From: Faecenecus sp036648855
GTDB lineage: Bacteria > Bacillota_I > Bacilli_A > RF39 > UBA660
DNA: 20,850 nucleotides
NCBI GenBank assembly: GCA_036648855.1
Contig: JAVWCU010000013.1
Location: 1-20,850, forward strand
Reading direction: 5' to 3'
Shown: in pieces, positions 1 through 7,864 of the stretch
Position numbering within the stretch: the stretch's first letter is position 1
Layout of the letters: each line of letters opens with the position of its first letter
The notes under the pieces: generated by a model
What the model was told of the DNA's origin: nothing
The model's database searches: none
Seen by the model: only the letters and a program-made list of their open reading frames with translations
Position numbers and translations under genes: made by a program

Positions 1-5
1 AATGT

Positions 6-47
6 GAAAGAATAAGGAGAAAAACCTTTTATTCTTTCCTTTTTTTT
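6..47 (+). terminator. Rho-independent terminator of the gene upstream of secA
   Basis: The arms GAAAGAATAA (6-15) and TTATTCTTTC (29-38) are perfectly complementary over 10 bp, and a T tract follows at 40-47. A TAA at 13-15 lies in the left arm and could be the stop of the preceding gene, of which only four codons would be visible. In Bacilli the gene before secA is often the hibernation factor hpf, but nothing here identifies it. Confidence 0.65.
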
Positions 48-84
48 GATAGAATATAAAGTATTGACAAAGGAGATGCATAAA

Positions 85-2574
85 ATGAATTTATTAAAGA
101 AAATATTTGACCATGAATATAAAGAATTAAAACAATTTAGTTCTCAAGCTGATAAAGTGGAAGCCCTAGATTTAGATATGCAAAAATTATCTGATGAAGA
201 ATTAAAACATAAAACAGAAGAATTTAAAGAACGCCTAAGCAGTGGGGAAACACTAGAAGACATTTTAATAGAGGCTTTTGCAGTCGCAAGAGAAGCTTGT
301 TTTAGAGTGCTAGAACAAAAACCCTTTTATGTGCAAATTTTAGGAGCTCTAGCTATTCATTATGGAAATATAGCAGAAATGAAAACTGGTGAAGGTAAAA
401 CTTTAACTAGTGTTCTTCCAGCTTATTTGAATGCTTTGGCAGGACAAGGTGTGCATATTATTACCGTTAATGAATATTTAGCTGACCGTGATGCAAATTG
501 GATGGGTGGTATTCATAAGTTTTTAGGATTAACAGTAGGAATTAACAAAAGGGATTTAACCCCATCAGAGAAGCAAGAGGCTTATAGTTGTGATATTCTT
601 TATACTACTAATAATGAAATAGGATTTGACTATTTAAGAGATAACATGGTAGTTCGTAAAGAAGATAGAGTACAGAGAAAATTAAATTTTGCTATTATAG
701 ATGAGGTGGATTCTGTCTTAATAGATGAAGCTAGAACTCCACTAATAATATCTGGTGGTGAGTTTAAAAGTGCTAATTTATATATTGATGCAGATCATTT
801 TAGTAAAATGATTAAGCCAGAGATAGATTTTATTTATGATGAAAAAACTAAAAGTGTGGCTTTAACAGATGAAGGTGTTCAAAAAGCTGAAAAACATTTT
901 AAAATTGATAATTTATATGATATGAGTCAAGCTAATTTAGTTCACTATATCAATCAATCTTTACGGGCTAATTATTCAATGAGAAATGATGTTGACTATG
1001 TAGTGCAAGAAGATAAAATCGTTATTGTCGATCAATTTACTGGTCGTCTAATGCCAGGTAGAGCTTTTAGCGATGGACTTCATCAAGCTCTAGAAGCTAA
1101 AGAAGGCGTAACTATTAATCAAGAGACTAAAACTTTAGCAACTATTACTTTCCAGAACTTGTTTAGAATGTATACCAAACTATCAGGTATGACTGGAACT
1201 GCTAAAACTGAGGAGGAAGAGTTCCGTAACATTTATAATATGTTTGTTATTACTATTCCAACTAATCAGCCTATTATAAGAGAAGATGCAGCCGATTTAG
1301 TATATGCTACTAAACAAGCTAAATATAAAGCTATTGTTAATGAAATAGAAAGACGATATAAAAATGGTCAGCCTATATTAGTGGGAACTATTGCAATTGA
1401 GACCAGTGAGTTAATTAGTGATTTACTTAATCAAAAACATATTCCACATGAAGTTTTAAATGCTAAAAACCATGCTCGTGAAGCTGAAATAATAGCTAAA
1501 ATAGGAATGGGTAAATCAGTAACTATAGCAACAAACATGGCAGGACGTGGAACAGATATTAAGTTATCTGATAATGTTAAAGAACTTGGCGGGCTATGTG
1601 TAATTGGTACAGAAAGACATGAATCACGTCGTATTGATAACCAGTTACGTGGTAGATCAGGTCGTCAAGGGGACCCTGGATTTACACAGTTCTTTGTTTC
1701 TATGGAAGATGAATTAATGGTTAGATTTGGATCTGATCGTATTAAGACAATGATGGAAAGCTTTGGCTTTGATGACCAAGCTATCCGCAGTAAAGCCTTC
1801 ACTAATGCTATTTCCTCTGCTCAATCTCGAGTTGAGGGTAATAACTTTGATATTAGAAAACAATTACTTCAATATGATGATGTTATGAATCAACAACGAG
1901 AAATAATGTATGGTAGAAGAAATGAAATACTTGATAGTGAGTCAATTCATAATACCGTATTAGAAGCTGTAGGTAATCATATTAATGATTTAGTTAAATC
2001 TCATATTTATCCTGAGGGTCATTTAACTAACAAAGATATGGAAGAAATAACAGAATTTGCCAATGAAAACTTACTTAAGACTGATATAGATAAAGAAGAA
2101 ATAGATAATAAACAACCAGATGATGTAATTAATTATTTAACTGAAAAGACAGTAACAGAATACGAGGCAAAATTAAATGATGTGCCTCCTGAAATTCGTG
2201 ATGAGTTTGAAAAGGCTATCAGTTTGAATGTTATTGATAATTATTGGATGGAACATATTAATACTTTATCTCATTTAAGAGAAGGTATTGGTTTGAGAGG
2301 TTATGGACAAGAAGATCCACTTCGTGCTTATACTATGGAGGGTTTTGAATTGTTTGACTCAATGCAACAAAGAATTGATAAGGATATCACTGTTTTCTTA
2401 TCTCGTGCTGAAATAAGACAAAATATTGAACGCAAAGAAGTAGTTAAAGAAAAGCTTACTAATGAAGATAAATCAGAAAAGAAAAAAGCTCCTAAAAGAG
2501 TTAGTAAAGTTGGAAGAAATGATCCATGCCCATGTGGTTCAGGTAAAAAGTATAAACAGTGTTGTGGAAAATAG
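85..2574 (+). CDS. secA: Protein translocase ATPase subunit SecA
   Basis: SecA is the cytoplasmic motor ATPase that drives unfolded preproteins through the SecYEG channel. The product has 829 residues, close to the roughly 840 of Bacillus SecA. Visible landmarks are the Walker A TGEGKT (101-106), the DEVD Walker B box (206-209) followed by the ARTPLIISG segment, the TGTAKTEEEEF motif, NMAGRGTDIK, and the arginine-finger motif RGRSGRQGDPG. The C-terminal zinc-binding SEC-C tail has Cys815, Cys817, Cys826 and Cys827 and serves SecB or ribosome contact in relatives. I chose the ATG at 85 because AGGAG at 71-75 sits 9 bases upstream. The ATG at 76 touches the Shine-Dalgarno, and a TTG at 46 lies in the preceding terminator T tract. 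The N-terminus MNLLKKIFD fits the family. A weak promoter (TATAAA, 55-60) may lie just upstream. A terminator follows, so the gene looks monocistronic. Confidence 0.97.
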   Translation: MNLLKKIFDHEYKELKQFSSQADKVEALDLDMQKLSDEELKHKTEEFKERLSSGETLEDILIEAFAVAREACFRVLEQKPFYVQILGALAIHYGNIAEMKTGEGKTLTSVLPAYLNALAGQGVHIITVNEYLADRDANWMGGIHKFLGLTVGINKRDLTPSEKQEAYSCDILYTTNNEIGFDYLRDNMVVRKEDRVQRKLNFAIIDEVDSVLIDEARTPLIISGGEFKSANLYIDADHFSKMIKPEIDFIYDEKTKSVALTDEGVQKAEKHFKIDNLYDMSQANLVHYINQSLRANYSMRNDVDYVVQEDKIVIVDQFTGRLMPGRAFSDGLHQALEAKEGVTINQETKTLATITFQNLFRMYTKLSGMTGTAKTEEEEFRNIYNMFVITIPTNQPIIREDAADLVYATKQAKYKAIVNEIERRYKNGQPILVGTIAIETSELISDLLNQKHIPHEVLNAKNHAREAEIIAKIGMGKSVTIATNMAGRGTDIKLSDNVKELGGLCVIGTERHESRRIDNQLRGRSGRQGDPGFTQFFVSMEDELMVRFGSDRIKTMMESFGFDDQAIRSKAFTNAISSAQSRVEGNNFDIRKQLLQYDDVMNQQREIMYGRRNEILDSESIHNTVLEAVGNHINDLVKSHIYPEGHLTNKDMEEITEFANENLLKTDIDKEEIDNKQPDDVINYLTEKTVTEYEAKLNDVPPEIRDEFEKAISLNVIDNYWMEHINTLSHLREGIGLRGYGQEDPLRAYTMEGFELFDSMQQRIDKDITVFLSRAEIRQNIERKEVVKEKLTNEDKSEKKKAPKRVSKVGRNDPCPCGSGKKYKQCCGK

Positions 2575-2583
2575 ATTAAAGTT

Positions 2584-2617
2584 AAGTATCTGTCATTCAT
2601 TTGATAGATGCTTTTTT
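2584..2617 (+). terminator. secA terminator
   Basis: The arms AAGTATCTGTC (2584-2594) and GATAGATGCTT (2603-2613) form an 11-bp stem with two G-U pairs around an 8-base loop. They run straight into a six-T tract (2612-2617). The structure begins 9 bases after the secA stop. Confidence 0.85.
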
Positions 2618-2673
2618 ATTTTAATATATAATATAGGCAGACAAGACTTATAAATTATTTATAGTTATATTTC

Positions 2674-2702
2674 TTGAAAAGAACTCTAATTAATGCTATA
2701 TT
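2674..2702 (+). promoter_or_regulatory. Promoter of the 439-residue surface protein gene
   Basis: The -35 TTGAAA (2674-2679) and -10 TATATT (2697-2702) are separated by exactly 17 bases. A TG at 2694-2695 gives an extended -10. The expected start is near 2709, leaving a very short leader with GGAGG at 2712-2716 before the ATG at 2723. Confidence 0.7.
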
Positions 2703-2722
2703 TATACTAACGGAGGACTAAT

Positions 2723-4042
2723 ATGGGTACATATAATGGAAATGGAACAAAAAAAGAAAGTAAGACAATTACTGATTATGAAAATACTAAGACTTATTCT
2801 AGTAGTAAAACCATCAAATTATATAAAGGATCATTATTAATAGTCTTTATTGTAGGTATTATTTTAATGATAACTTTTGGATTAAGAGCATATCAAATTA
2901 GTAAAATAGATCCTTTTGAAAAAAAAGGTTCGACACTAGCTCAAGAATATTTTTTGGAAAGTGCCAAAACATATTTTGAGTTTGATCCTAACAAATTACC
3001 CACAAGTATAGGTAATTGTACAACTGTTGCTCTTAAAACTGTCCAAGAACAAAATTTAATTTCTGACATAAAGTTTTATAATAAATGTGATAAGGATGTA
3101 AGCTTAGTTAAAGTATGTAAATTAGAAAGTGGTAATTATCATTTTGAAGTAAATATGGCTTGTGAGAATAGTACTAATATTGCGTATAGTGGAGAAAAAG
3201 AGTTAACTGATGAAAAGAGCATTGCCAGTAAATCAGATGTAAAAGTATTGTTTTCTTACCAAGCAGAAAAGTTAGATACTAATAATAGTTACTTTGGTGA
3301 AAAGCAAACTATGTGGCAGGATGAGATTCCTTATGTTAATTATAAGATAGTTAAAGAAACAACCTACTATAGATTTAGAGATAAAAATTGGAGATGGAAA
3401 GGGGATATCCGTTATTATTATCCGGAGGATAAATCCAATACTGAATTAGTAAAAGAATATTATAAAGATAGTCCTCATGGCGATTATAAGTTTAAAGAAG
3501 TATCTCAAAATTTAGCCTATAAATGGTATGTTTTAAATGATGATAAAAGTGTTAAACATTATTACCCAAGTGGCTCAACTACTTCTGATATGGAGACAAC
3601 TTACTATCTAACCGCGCCTATAAAGGATGCAGTTAGAGATGATGCAACTAAAACCTATGCTGCTAAATACTACCGTGTTGCTAGTACTACTGCAAGTGAA
3701 TATTTACCTGCACCATCATCTAGTAGTAACGTTAAAATAATCGATACCGAGAATTGGAGCAATTGGTCATTGTATAGTTTATCTATTCCAGAGTATGCTC
3801 CATTTGGCCCTAGAAATAGGGAAATAGAAACAAGAATTAAAACAGAGATTATTCCGATTACTACGGAAACAGAATCAGAGGTTATGTGGAATAAAATAAC
3901 TAATAGTTATGTATCGGAAAATGAATTAGTTAGTGAATTAAGAAAACTAGGATATACAGTAAATAATCTAGATGATATTTCTAAATTACCAGATATAAAA
4001 TATGCTGTTAAACAGACCTACAAAGAACCACAACCATTGTAG
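2723..4042 (+). CDS. Unrecognised single-pass membrane protein with large extracellular region
   Basis: I do not recognise this 439-residue protein. It starts with a polar Ser/Thr/Lys-rich cytoplasmic stretch (1-35) and has one transmembrane helix (about 37-54) with a following Arg. The remaining 380 or so residues are predicted to be outside. Residues 90-150 hold four cysteines (99, 122, 132, 147) in a compact block with the segments GNCTTVALKT and YVKV-like SLVKVCKLE. This recalls pseudopilin-like or disulfide-stapled small domains, but that is an impression only. The middle is aromatic-rich (TTYYRFRDKNWRWKG, DIRYYYPE). Near the C-terminus, WSNWS (345-349) followed by REIETR recalls the W-x-x-W-S / ETR modules repeated in Bacillota surface proteins and loosely the thrombospondin type-1 fold. 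There is no LPxTG anchor and no catalytic motif. It is a separate transcription unit with its own promoter and terminator, inserted between secA and prfB. GGAGG (2712-2716) supports the start. Confidence 0.8.
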   Translation: MGTYNGNGTKKESKTITDYENTKTYSSSKTIKLYKGSLLIVFIVGIILMITFGLRAYQISKIDPFEKKGSTLAQEYFLESAKTYFEFDPNKLPTSIGNCTTVALKTVQEQNLISDIKFYNKCDKDVSLVKVCKLESGNYHFEVNMACENSTNIAYSGEKELTDEKSIASKSDVKVLFSYQAEKLDTNNSYFGEKQTMWQDEIPYVNYKIVKETTYYRFRDKNWRWKGDIRYYYPEDKSNTELVKEYYKDSPHGDYKFKEVSQNLAYKWYVLNDDKSVKHYYPSGSTTSDMETTYYLTAPIKDAVRDDATKTYAAKYYRVASTTASEYLPAPSSSSNVKIIDTENWSNWSLYSLSIPEYAPFGPRNREIETRIKTEIIPITTETESEVMWNKITNSYVSENELVSELRKLGYTVNNLDDISKLPDIKYAVKQTYKEPQPL

Positions 4043-4044
4043 GT

Positions 4045-4066
4045 AATATGCTTAAGGCATATTTTT
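4045..4066 (+). terminator. Terminator after the surface protein gene
   Basis: AATATGC (4045-4051) pairs with GCATATT (4057-4063) around the five-base loop TTAAG. A T tract runs through 4062-4066. It lies 3 bases after the stop codon. Confidence 0.85.
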
Positions 4067-4080
4067 CATTTGATTTAGAA

Positions 4081-4109
4081 TTGCTCTAAAATTTATGCTA
4101 TGATATAAT
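4081..4109 (+). promoter_or_regulatory. prfB promoter
   Basis: A perfect extended -10, TG-A-TATAAT, covers 4101-4109. The -35 at 17-base spacing is only TTGCTC (4081-4086), so recognition probably relies on the extended element. The predicted start is about 4116, giving a leader of roughly 22 bases with CGGGGA (4128-4133) as the ribosome binding site. Confidence 0.7.
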
Positions 4110-4138
4110 TACCATAGAAAATAGAAACGGGGAAATAT

Positions 4139-5234
4139 ATGGATAATAGTGAAATAAAAAAAGAATTAGATAAAATTTATAAAAGGGTTACTACTTTATG
4201 GAGGTCACTTTGACATTGAGGCTAAGACTTTAGAATTATTAAAATTAGAAGATTCAATGAGTGCACCTAATTTTTGGGATAATCGAGAAAATGCAGAAAA
4301 GACTATTAAAGAAGTTAATGCTTTAAAAAATTTAACAACAGATATTAGTAAGTTTAAAACGGAATTATCTGATAGCATGGAAATAGCGGATTTAATAGTA
4401 GAAGCAGATAAAGACATGAAGCAGCAACTAGAATATGACTTGGCTACATATAAGACAAAAATAGCAGAGTTAGAAATATATTTATTATTAAACGAGCCCT
4501 ATGATAAGAATAACTGTATCATAGAAGTCCATGCTGGGGCAGGTGGAACAGAAGCCTGTGACTGGGCATTAATGATATTTAGAATGTATATGCGTTACTG
4601 TGAAAAAAACGGTTATAGTACCTCTGTTTTAGATTATCAAGAGTCAGATGAAGCCGGTATTAAAAGCGCTTCTGTACTAGTAAAAGGTCCTTATGCCTAT
4701 GGTCACTTAAAATGTGAAAAAGGGGTTCATCGTTTAGTTAGATTATCTCCATTTGATGCAAATAATAAAAGACATACTTCCTTTGCCTCTTTAGAAGTAA
4801 CCCCTGAATTTGATAATAATTTAGATATAGAAATAAATGAACAGGATTTAAAAATAGATGTTTATAGATCAGGTGGCGCAGGAGGACAGCATGTAAATAC
4901 TACAGATTCAGCTGTTAGAATTACCCATTTACCAAGTAAGATAGTGGTGACTTGTCAAAATGAGAGAAGTCAAATTCAAAACCGAGAAATGGCTATGAAG
5001 ATGCTAAAAGGTAAATTAAAATTATTAGAAATAGAAAAAAATCAGCAAGAGTTATCAGCTTTTAAAGGAGAACAAAAAAATATAGAGTTTGGTTCTCAAA
5101 TTAGAAATTATGTCCTACATCCTTATTCTCTAATAAAAGATACTAGAACAGGTATAGAAACCAGTAACATTGATAAAGTTTTAGATGGTGATATAAATAT
5201 GTTTATTGAAGGGTATTTAAGAGGAGGTAATTAA
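4139..5234 (+). CDS. prfB: Peptide chain release factor 2 (with programmed +1 frameshift)
   Basis: RF2 releases the finished peptide at UGA and UAA. The gene starts at ATG 4139 (join 4139-4210, 4212-5234). Codon 25 is an in-frame UGA (4211-4213), and reading resumes in the +1 frame at GAC 4212, giving a 364-residue protein, the usual RF2 length. A start at the ATG at 4257 would lose the first 39 residues of the N-terminal helical domain, including the well-known junction. The stop-codon-reading tripeptide SPF is at 203-205, which marks RF2 rather than RF1 (PxT). The peptidyl-hydrolase GGQ is at 248-250 within SGGAGGQHVN. The downstream yitT-like gene has its Shine-Dalgarno inside the last codons of prfB, so the three genes are probably cotranscribed. 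RF2 level should be autoregulated through the UGA. Confidence 0.96.
4199..4214 (+). promoter_or_regulatory. prfB programmed +1 frameshift site
   Basis: The bases TGGAGG TCA CTT TGA C show an internal Shine-Dalgarno-like GGAGG (4200-4204). It sits three bases before the slippery CTT-TGA (4208-4213), followed by C at 4214. This is the arrangement known from E. coli and Bacillus prfB (AGGGGG, three bases, CUU UGA C). Slow UGA decoding when RF2 is scarce lets the Leu tRNA slip forward and yields full-length RF2. Confidence 0.95.
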
Positions 5235-5236
5235 TA

Positions 5237-6118
5237 ATGTTTTTTAAAAAGAAAGTATTAACAGAAAATATTTTAACTAAAATCTATAAGAAGTACCGAG
5301 TTAGGAGATACATATCTTTACTTTTCGGACTCTTAATTATTTCTATAGCTTTTAATTTATTCCTTTTACCCAATAAGATTGTTTTTGGAGGACTTAGTGG
5401 TTTATCTATTATTTTCAAAAGCGTTTTAGGGATAGAACCCTCTCTTATTATAATGATAGGGTCAGTTATTTTATTAGGAGTCAGCTTTATATTCTTAGGT
5501 AAAGAGCAAACTGGAGCTTCTATATTAGGCTCTCTACTCTTTCCAATATTTGTTAAATTAACAGCAAACATTGGTTATTATATAGATATTGATACTACCC
5601 AAGTATTACTTTCTGCTTTATTTGGTGGAGTAATCTACGGAGTAGGAGCAGGTCTTATTTTTAAAGCAGGCTTTACTACAGGAGGAACAGACATTATAAA
5701 TCAAATTATGTCTAAGTATTTTCATATCAGTGTTGGTAATTCTATGTTATTATGTGATGGTTTAATTGTTTTAAGCAGTGTAGTATTCTTTGGCTTTAAT
5801 CAGCTTATGTATGCCATTATTGTTTTATATATCATCAGTATTTTAACTGATAAAGTTATTTTAGGTATATCTGATTCTAAAGCTTTCTATATTATTACTA
5901 GTAAAGATGAAGAAATTAAAGACTATATATTAACTTATCTTAATCATGGTGTGACAGTATTTGATGCTAGGGGCGGGTTCACTAAGGAAAAACAAAAAGT
6001 CTTAATGTGTGTTATACCAACTAAAGAGTATTTTAAATTAAAAGAAGGAATTCATCAAATAGATATTGATGCTTTCTTTGTGGCAACGGATGCTTATGAA
6101 GTATCCGGAGGTGAATAA
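5237..6118 (+). CDS. YitT-family membrane protein (first of a tandem pair)
   Basis: This 293-residue protein has an N-terminal membrane region of about five to six hydrophobic helices (roughly 28-215) with small-residue segments such as VFGGLSGLSII and AGFTTGGTDIINQ, typical of the YitT/DUF161 family. A soluble C-terminal DUF2179-like domain follows (about 218-290: AFYIIT, GVTVFDARGGF, VLMCVIP). The family's transport or signalling role is unknown to me. A very strong Shine-Dalgarno, GAGGAGGT (5221-5228), lies inside the end of prfB with 8-base spacing, so the gene follows prfB in one transcript. Bacillus carries the YitT-type gene yvjA in the same secA-ftsX neighbourhood. The next gene encodes a similar protein. 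Confidence 0.85.
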   Translation: MFFKKKVLTENILTKIYKKYRVRRYISLLFGLLIISIAFNLFLLPNKIVFGGLSGLSIIFKSVLGIEPSLIIMIGSVILLGVSFIFLGKEQTGASILGSLLFPIFVKLTANIGYYIDIDTTQVLLSALFGGVIYGVGAGLIFKAGFTTGGTDIINQIMSKYFHISVGNSMLLCDGLIVLSSVVFFGFNQLMYAIIVLYIISILTDKVILGISDSKAFYIITSKDEEIKDYILTYLNHGVTVFDARGGFTKEKQKVLMCVIPTKEYFKLKEGIHQIDIDAFFVATDAYEVSGGE

Positions 6119-7011
6119 TGTTATTTTCTAGTAAAAAAGCAGAAAAAAGTACTACTAGTAATATGAACCTAGAAAAGCTAATAATAAGATATTTTATACT
6201 AACAGTATCATTGTTTATATCAGCTATAATGTTTAATCTCCTTCAGTCTCCTACCCACTTGATTTCTGGAGGAGCAGGAGGAATTGCTATTATTTTAGAA
6301 CACCTTTTTGATATTAGACCAGCTTTAGTAATATTTATTATTTCAGTATCACTACTAGTCTTAAGTTTTATATTTCTTGGAGTAGAAAAAACAATGGGAG
6401 CTATATATGCCACTTTTCTATACCCGTTATTTGTTGAAATAACTTCTAAAATGAGTATATATATGGCTATAGATACAAGTGACTTACTTCTTATATCAAT
6501 CATAGTAGGAGTAATTGGAGGCCTAACAGCGGGGTTAAACTATAAAGTAGGTTTTAGTAATGGTGGATTCAGTATTGTTAGTCAAATTCTTTATAAATGG
6601 AAGAAGTGGTCTGTAAGCAAGACTAGTTTAATAATAAATGGTCTAATTGTTGTAGTGGGAGGAGTTTTCTTTGGGTGGACAATGGTACTTTATGCTATTA
6701 TTATAATATTTATTAATAGTCTAGTTATGGACAAAGTCCTTCTTGGAATTTCTAAGACTAAAGCTATTTATATAATTACTAAAGAAGAGGACTTTGTTAA
6801 GGATTATATAATGCATAAATTAAAACAAGGGGTTACGGTTTTTAATGTTCAGGGTGGTTTTGCCTTAAAGAAAAAACATGTTTTAATGACTGTTATTCCA
6901 ACTAGGGATTACTTTAAATTATCTGCAGGTGTTAAAGAAATAGATAAAAGTGCTTTCTTTGTAGTCATAGATGCATATCAGTCTTCAGTAGAAAACTATA
7001 TACTAGATTAA
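6118..7011 (+). CDS. YitT-family membrane protein (second of a tandem pair)
   Basis: This 297-residue protein has the same layout as its neighbour. A short polar N-terminus leads into a multi-helix membrane domain (about 20-230, with LISGGAGGIAIIL and VGFSNGGFSIVSQ). A C-terminal DUF2179-like domain follows (AIYIIT, GVTVFNVQGGF, VLMTVIPTRDYFKL). The C-terminal domains of the two proteins align easily by eye, the membrane parts less so, which points to an old duplication. Its ATG overlaps the preceding stop (TAATG, 6116-6120), and GGAGGTG (6107-6113) is its ribosome binding site, so the pair is translationally coupled and may form a heteromer. No clear terminator follows; only a weak hairpin without a T run lies at 7014-7030. 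Confidence 0.85.
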   Translation: MLFSSKKAEKSTTSNMNLEKLIIRYFILTVSLFISAIMFNLLQSPTHLISGGAGGIAIILEHLFDIRPALVIFIISVSLLVLSFIFLGVEKTMGAIYATFLYPLFVEITSKMSIYMAIDTSDLLLISIIVGVIGGLTAGLNYKVGFSNGGFSIVSQILYKWKKWSVSKTSLIINGLIVVVGGVFFGWTMVLYAIIIIFINSLVMDKVLLGISKTKAIYIITKEEDFVKDYIMHKLKQGVTVFNVQGGFALKKKHVLMTVIPTRDYFKLSAGVKEIDKSAFFVVIDAYQSSVENYILD

Positions 7012-7101
7012 AATGGTATTAATTACCCATATACATGTAGTTGAACAAGTGTCATAATAAAGTTATATGTTTGTAAATAACTAGATAAATATTATAAAAA
7101 A

Positions 7102-7148
7102 TCTACTAAAATAGTAAGGAAAACTAAATATATGCTATAATTAGTAGA
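7102..7148 (+). repeat. Inverted repeat bracketing the ftsE promoter
   Basis: TCTACTAA (7102-7109) and TTAGTAGA (7141-7148) are perfect 8-bp inverted arms on either side of the -35/-10 region. The inner segment TACTAAAATAGTA (7104-7116) is itself a dyad. In AT-rich DNA this may be chance, but its placement would suit a regulator. Confidence 0.3.
7133..7141 (+). promoter_or_regulatory. ftsE promoter, extended -10
   Basis: TG-C-TATAAT (7133-7141) is a perfect extended -10. The 17-base-spaced -35 position (7113-7118) is poor. A second weaker candidate upstream is TTGAAC (7041-7046) with TATATG (7064-7069). The expected start is about 7148, with GGAAGGTG (7153-7160) as the ribosome binding site for the ATG at 7166. 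Confidence 0.65.
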
Positions 7149-7165
7149 AGATGGAAGGTGAGTAA

Positions 7166-7864
7166 ATGGAGTTTATTCGAATAGAAGATGTAACTAAACA
7201 ATACAAAAACGGTGTAACAGCAGTTTACGATCTAAATTTAAAAATCAAAAAAGGAGATTTTGTTTTTATTATAGGGGGTTCAGGCAGTGGTAAATCCACC
7301 TTAATAAAGATGCTATATAGAGAAGAAAAACCAACCAGAGGAGAAATTATCTTAGGTGGATTAAATGTAGCAAAACTTAGAAATGGTAAAGTTTACAAAT
7401 TAAGAAGGAAATTAGGAATAGTGTTCCAAGATTATAGATTATTACCTAAATCTACAGTTTATGAAAATGTAGCATTTGCTTTAGAAGTAATAGGGGCTAA
7501 GTCTGATGAAATTCAAATTAAAACCCTAAAAGCTTTAGAATTAGTAGGATTAAAGGGAAAAATCAGGAACTATCCGGATCAATTATCAGGGGGTGAGCAA
7601 CAACGTGTAGCAATTGCTAGAGCTATTGTTAACGAACCTAAGTTATTGTTGTGTGATGAGCCAACTGGTAACCTAGATCCTGAAATGAGTATGGAAATAG
7701 TAAAAGTATTAGAGAGTATTAATAAAACTTTAGGGACAACTATTATTATGGCTACACATGATAAAGAAATAGTAAATAAAATGAAAAAAAGAGTTGTAAC
7801 ATTAAAAGATGGACGACTTGTTAATAATGATGAGAAAGGAACATATAAAGATGAAAATATTTAG
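7166..7864 (+). CDS. ftsE: Cell division ATP-binding protein FtsE
   Basis: This is the ABC ATPase of the FtsEX complex, which switches on peptidoglycan hydrolases at the division site or side wall rather than transporting a substrate. It has 232 residues, normal for FtsE. Visible motifs are Walker A GGSGSGKST (37-45), the Q-loop in VFQDYRLL, the ABC signature LSGGEQQRVAIARA, Walker B LLLCDEPTGNLDP, and the H-loop in MATHDKE. The KLRRKLGIVFQDYRLL stretch is characteristic of FtsE among ABC proteins. The gene overlaps ftsX by 14 bases, and the hydrolase gene follows directly, giving the complete three-part module. The start has a good ribosome binding site 5-6 bases upstream. Confidence 0.95.
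   Translation: MEFIRIEDVTKQYKNGVTAVYDLNLKIKKGDFVFIIGGSGSGKSTLIKMLYREEKPTRGEIILGGLNVAKLRNGKVYKLRRKLGIVFQDYRLLPKSTVYENVAFALEVIGAKSDEIQIKTLKALELVGLKGKIRNYPDQLSGGEQQRVAIARAIVNEPKLLLCDEPTGNLDPEMSMEIVKVLESINKTLGTTIIMATHDKEIVNKMKKRVVTLKDGRLVNNDEKGTYKDENI

Noticed and set aside
46..84. Upstream TTG or ATG (76) starts for secA
   Set aside because: The TTG lies in the T tract of the preceding terminator, and the ATG at 76 abuts the Shine-Dalgarno. ATG 85 has 9-base spacing and the family N-terminus.
2328..2600. Minus-strand open frame over the secA 3' end
   Set aside because: It is antisense to a conserved coding region and runs into the secA terminator. No ribosome binding site or known protein.
4211..4213. 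prfB as a pseudogene, or UGA read as Trp
   Set aside because: The UGA is in the exact RF2 frameshift context, and the +1 frame restores a full-length, motif-complete RF2. All tryptophans in the window use TGG.
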